Below, one piece after another: positions 6,166 to 7,277 of a stretch of 7,277 nt of DNA. Origin of the DNA: Thermoflexus sp. (lineage in GTDB: Bacteria > Chloroflexota > Anaerolineae > B4-G1 > DUEL01); contig JAPYWT010000116.1 in NCBI GenBank assembly GCA_028276215.1, forward strand, positions 1-7,277. Direction: 5' to 3'. Numbering within the stretch: the stretch's first letter is position 1; every line of letters starts with the position of its first letter. Below the pieces are notes generated by a model. That model was not told where the DNA came from and did not search any database. It saw only the letters and a program-made list of their open reading frames with translations. The translations under genes were made by a program, and so were the position numbers.

Positions 6166-6468
6166 ATGAGAAGGGTTCTGCAGTTCACGGCGGTTATTGA
6201 GCGGGAAGGCGACGGGTATGTGGCTACCTGTCCGGAACTGGACGTGGTCAGTCAGGGCGCTACCATTGAAGAGGCACGTCGCAACCTGTTAGAGGCGGTG
6301 GAAGGGTTTTTAGAGGTAGCGTCACCCTCAGAAATTCGGCGAAGAATGAAAAAGGGGAAGAGCCATGGAACCAATGCGGGAGCAATACGTGGTGAACGCG
6401 AAGGGGAAAAGGGTTGGTGTGATCCTTTCGCTGAGACGGTACCAGCGGTTGCTGGAAGACCTGCATGA
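6166..6468 (+). CDS. HicB-type antitoxin-like protein with aberrant C-terminus
   Basis: Residues 4-60 are a clear HicB-type partial RNase H-like fold: FTAVIEREGDGYVATCPELDVVSQGATIEEAR, then a helix NLLEAVEGFLEVASPSEIRRR. Proteins of this kind are antitoxins or orphan regulators, usually about 70-75 residues, closing with a short strand such as EVYVTxVEV (from memory). Here that ending is missing. After residue 61 the frame runs on to residue 100 as low-complexity sequence (KKGKSHGTNAGAIRGEREG onward). It does so because it reads the next gene out of frame, overlapping it by 104 bases. No hicA toxin is nearby. The gene is probably C-terminally truncated or degenerate, though the folded part may still work. 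The ATG has AGAGGTG four bases upstream. Confidence 0.7.
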   Translation: MRRVLQFTAVIEREGDGYVATCPELDVVSQGATIEEARRNLLEAVEGFLEVASPSEIRRRMKKGKSHGTNAGAIRGEREGEKGWCDPFAETVPAVAGRPA

Positions 6469-6556
6469 CCTGGCCGTTGTTGCAGAGCGTCGGGATGAGA
6501 AGCCGATGAGTTTGGAGGAAATGAGGCGGCGGCTGAAAGAAAATGGGCTCTTATAG
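6365..6556 (+). CDS. Phd/YefM-type antitoxin of a RelE-type toxin
   Basis: The 63 residues resemble the short Phd/YefM-like antitoxins: MEPMREQYVVNAKGKRVGV is the DNA-binding and dimerising N-terminal strand region, SLRRYQRLLEDLHDLAVVAERRDE is the central helix, and the C-terminal helix SLEEMRRRLKENGLL is the likely toxin-neutralising part. It should bind and inhibit the downstream toxin and repress its own operon. The ATG 6365 has GGGGAAG upstream. ATG 6374 (MREQY) is an alternative start without a good ribosome binding site. The start lies inside the HicB-like frame, and the end overlaps the toxin gene by 14 bases, the usual tight coupling. The family call is firm in broad terms; RelB-like would be an equivalent description. 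Confidence 0.85.
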   Translation: MEPMREQYVVNAKGKRVGVILSLRRYQRLLEDLHDLAVVAERRDEKPMSLEEMRRRLKENGLL

Positions 6557-6809
6557 GATTGAATTCAAGCCGTCCGTGTATAAGGATTTTCGTCATTTGC
6601 CCAAATCAGTAGTTGAGCGCGCATTAAGGCGCATTGAGGAATTAGGAGAAAACCCCTTTCCTCGGGGTGCTGAGAAACTGGAAGGCGCACAGCAGTTATA
6701 TAGACTTCGCCTGGGTGATTATCGTATTGTGTACGAGGTGGACACACGAGAGCAGCGAATTACGATAATTTACGTTCGTCATCGTAGGGAAGTGTATCGG
6801 GCACTTTAA
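6543..6809 (+). CDS. RelE-type toxin, putative ribosome-dependent mRNA interferase
   Basis: RelE toxins cleave mRNA in the ribosomal A site. The 88 residues match the family length and pattern: YRIEFKPSVYKDFRHLPK (4-21), a helix ERALRRIEEL, NPFPRGAEKLEG (37-48), YRLRLGDYRIVYEVD (53-67) and ITIIYVRHRREVYRAL (73-88). Basic and aromatic residues in the catalytic region are present (Arg54, Arg56, Arg61, Arg79, His80, Arg81, Tyr85), so it looks active and not ParE-like, though the split between RelE and ParE cannot be proven here. The ATG overlaps the antitoxin gene by 14 bases. Hand-counted lines are 40-47% GC against 72% in rplP, pointing to a different origin. Confidence 0.88.
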   Translation: MGSYRIEFKPSVYKDFRHLPKSVVERALRRIEELGENPFPRGAEKLEGAQQLYRLRLGDYRIVYEVDTREQRITIIYVRHRREVYRAL

Positions 6810-6818
6810 CGACTTGGC

Positions 6819-6823
6819 AGGAG
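6819..6823 (+). promoter_or_regulatory. Ribosome binding site of rplP
   Basis: AGGAG lies 8 bases before the ATG at 6832, in the 22 bases between the toxin stop and rplP. rplP therefore has its own initiation site after the inserted block. Confidence 0.7.
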
Positions 6824-6831
6824 CGTAATCT

Positions 6832-7254
6832 ATGTTGATGCCGAAACGAGTCAAATACCGCAAACAGATGCGCGGACGGATGAAGGGCCGCGAGAGCCGG
6901 GGTACCGAAGTCGCTTTCGGTGAGTACGGCCTGCAGGCGCTGGAGCCGGCCTGGATCACCAGTCGCCAGATTGAGGCCGCGCGGCGGGTCATCGTCCGCT
7001 TCGTCCGTCGGCGCGGGAAGTACTGGATTCGGATTTTCCCGGATAAACCGGTCACGGCCAAGCCCGCCGAGACCCGCATGGGCAAAGGCAAGGGCGCCGT
7101 GGACCACTGGGTGGCCGTTGTCCGCCCTGGCCGCATCCTCTTTGAACTGGCCGGTCTGCCCGAGGATCAGGCCCGGGAGGCGATGCGGCTGGCGGCCAAC
7201 AAACTGCCCATCAAATGCCAGTTTGTGACCCGAGAAAAGGTGGTGGGAGAGTAG
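6832..7254 (+). CDS. rplP: 50S ribosomal protein L16
   Basis: L16 organises the A-site tRNA region of the 50S subunit. The 140 residues are of normal length and show MLMPKRVKYRKQMRGRMKG at the N-terminus, GLQALEPAWITSRQIEAARR (33-52), IRIFPDKPVTAKPAETRMGKGKGAVDHWVAVV (67 onward) and FELAGLPEDQAREAMRLAANKLP. Arg82 in RMGKGKG corresponds to Arg81 of E. coli, the residue hydroxylated there. The gene is normally next to rpsC; here about 940 bases of accessory DNA separate them. rpmC starts one base after the stop. Confidence 0.97.
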   Translation: MLMPKRVKYRKQMRGRMKGRESRGTEVAFGEYGLQALEPAWITSRQIEAARRVIVRFVRRRGKYWIRIFPDKPVTAKPAETRMGKGKGAVDHWVAVVRPGRILFELAGLPEDQAREAMRLAANKLPIKCQFVTREKVVGE

Positions 7255-7255
7255 C

Positions 7256-7277
7256 ATGCGAGCCAGAGAACTCCGTT
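7256..7277 (+). CDS. rpmC: 50S ribosomal protein L29, first seven codons only
   Basis: ATG 7256 is one base after the rplP stop and opens MRARELR before the window ends. This matches the typical L29 N-terminus and the expected rplP-rpmC order. GGGAGA shortly before the rplP stop can act as the ribosome binding site. Confidence 0.85.

Noticed and set aside
6081..6200. Continuation of the 63-residue gene past its stop, since the same frame stays open to 6200
   Set aside because: The extension is only about 39 codons, crosses the 9-base repeat and the start of the HicB-like gene, and shows no recognisable domain.
6166..6468. A complete HicAB toxin-antitoxin pair
   Set aside because: No HicA-like double-stranded RNA-binding-fold toxin is encoded on either strand beside the HicB-like gene; the adjacent toxin is RelE-type with its own antitoxin.

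Overview
The window is a bacterial S10 ribosomal-protein operon, all on the + strand: tuf, rpsJ (S10), rplC (L3), rplD (L4), rplW (L23), rplB (L2), rpsS (S19), rplV (L22), rpsC (S3), a block of four small non-ribosomal genes, rplP (L16), and the first codons of rpmC (L29). The proteins are clearly bacterial. The GC-rich coding sequence, the fusion-free order tuf-rpsJ-rplC and the wording of EF-Tu, L3 and L2 fit a Chloroflexota (Anaerolineae-like) genome best in my judgement. The switch I segment of EF-Tu, however, resembles the planctomycete version as I remember it. The phylum is therefore an inference and not a firm call.

Layout. Bases 1-55 are the leader or end of an upstream gene plus a strong purine-rich ribosome binding site. 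Bases 56-1590 hold tuf and rpsJ, 8 bases apart. Bases 1591-1732 hold a palindromic repeat element and the rplC ribosome binding site. Bases 1733-5029 run from rplC to rplV. Some junctions are tight (rplD/rplW/rplB, 1-4 bases). Others are filled by a heptanucleotide tandem repeat (rplC/rplD, rplB/rpsS, rpsS/rplV). Bases 5020-5203 are a perfect tandem duplication of a 92-base hairpin-forming repeat between rplV and rpsC. Bases 5215-5892 are rpsC, which starts with TTG.

The accessory block lies at 5889-6809, exactly where rplP would normally follow rpsC. It contains a 63-residue protein of unknown function whose GTG overlaps the rpsC stop, a HicB-type antitoxin-like protein that has lost its usual C-terminus, a Phd/YefM-type antitoxin, and a RelE-type mRNA interferase. 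The toxin gene is clearly less GC-rich than its ribosomal neighbours (about 40-47% in hand-counted 60-base lines, against 72-77% in rpsC and rplP lines), which suggests acquisition. All genes are co-oriented and no terminator is visible, so the toxin-antitoxin pair is probably co-transcribed with the translation machinery that a RelE toxin would act on.

The most unusual points are the toxin-antitoxin block inside the S10 operon, the non-canonical EF-Tu switch I, and the fact that every loosened junction upstream of the block is occupied by a repeat that also supplies stop codons and Shine-Dalgarno-like sequences to the next gene.
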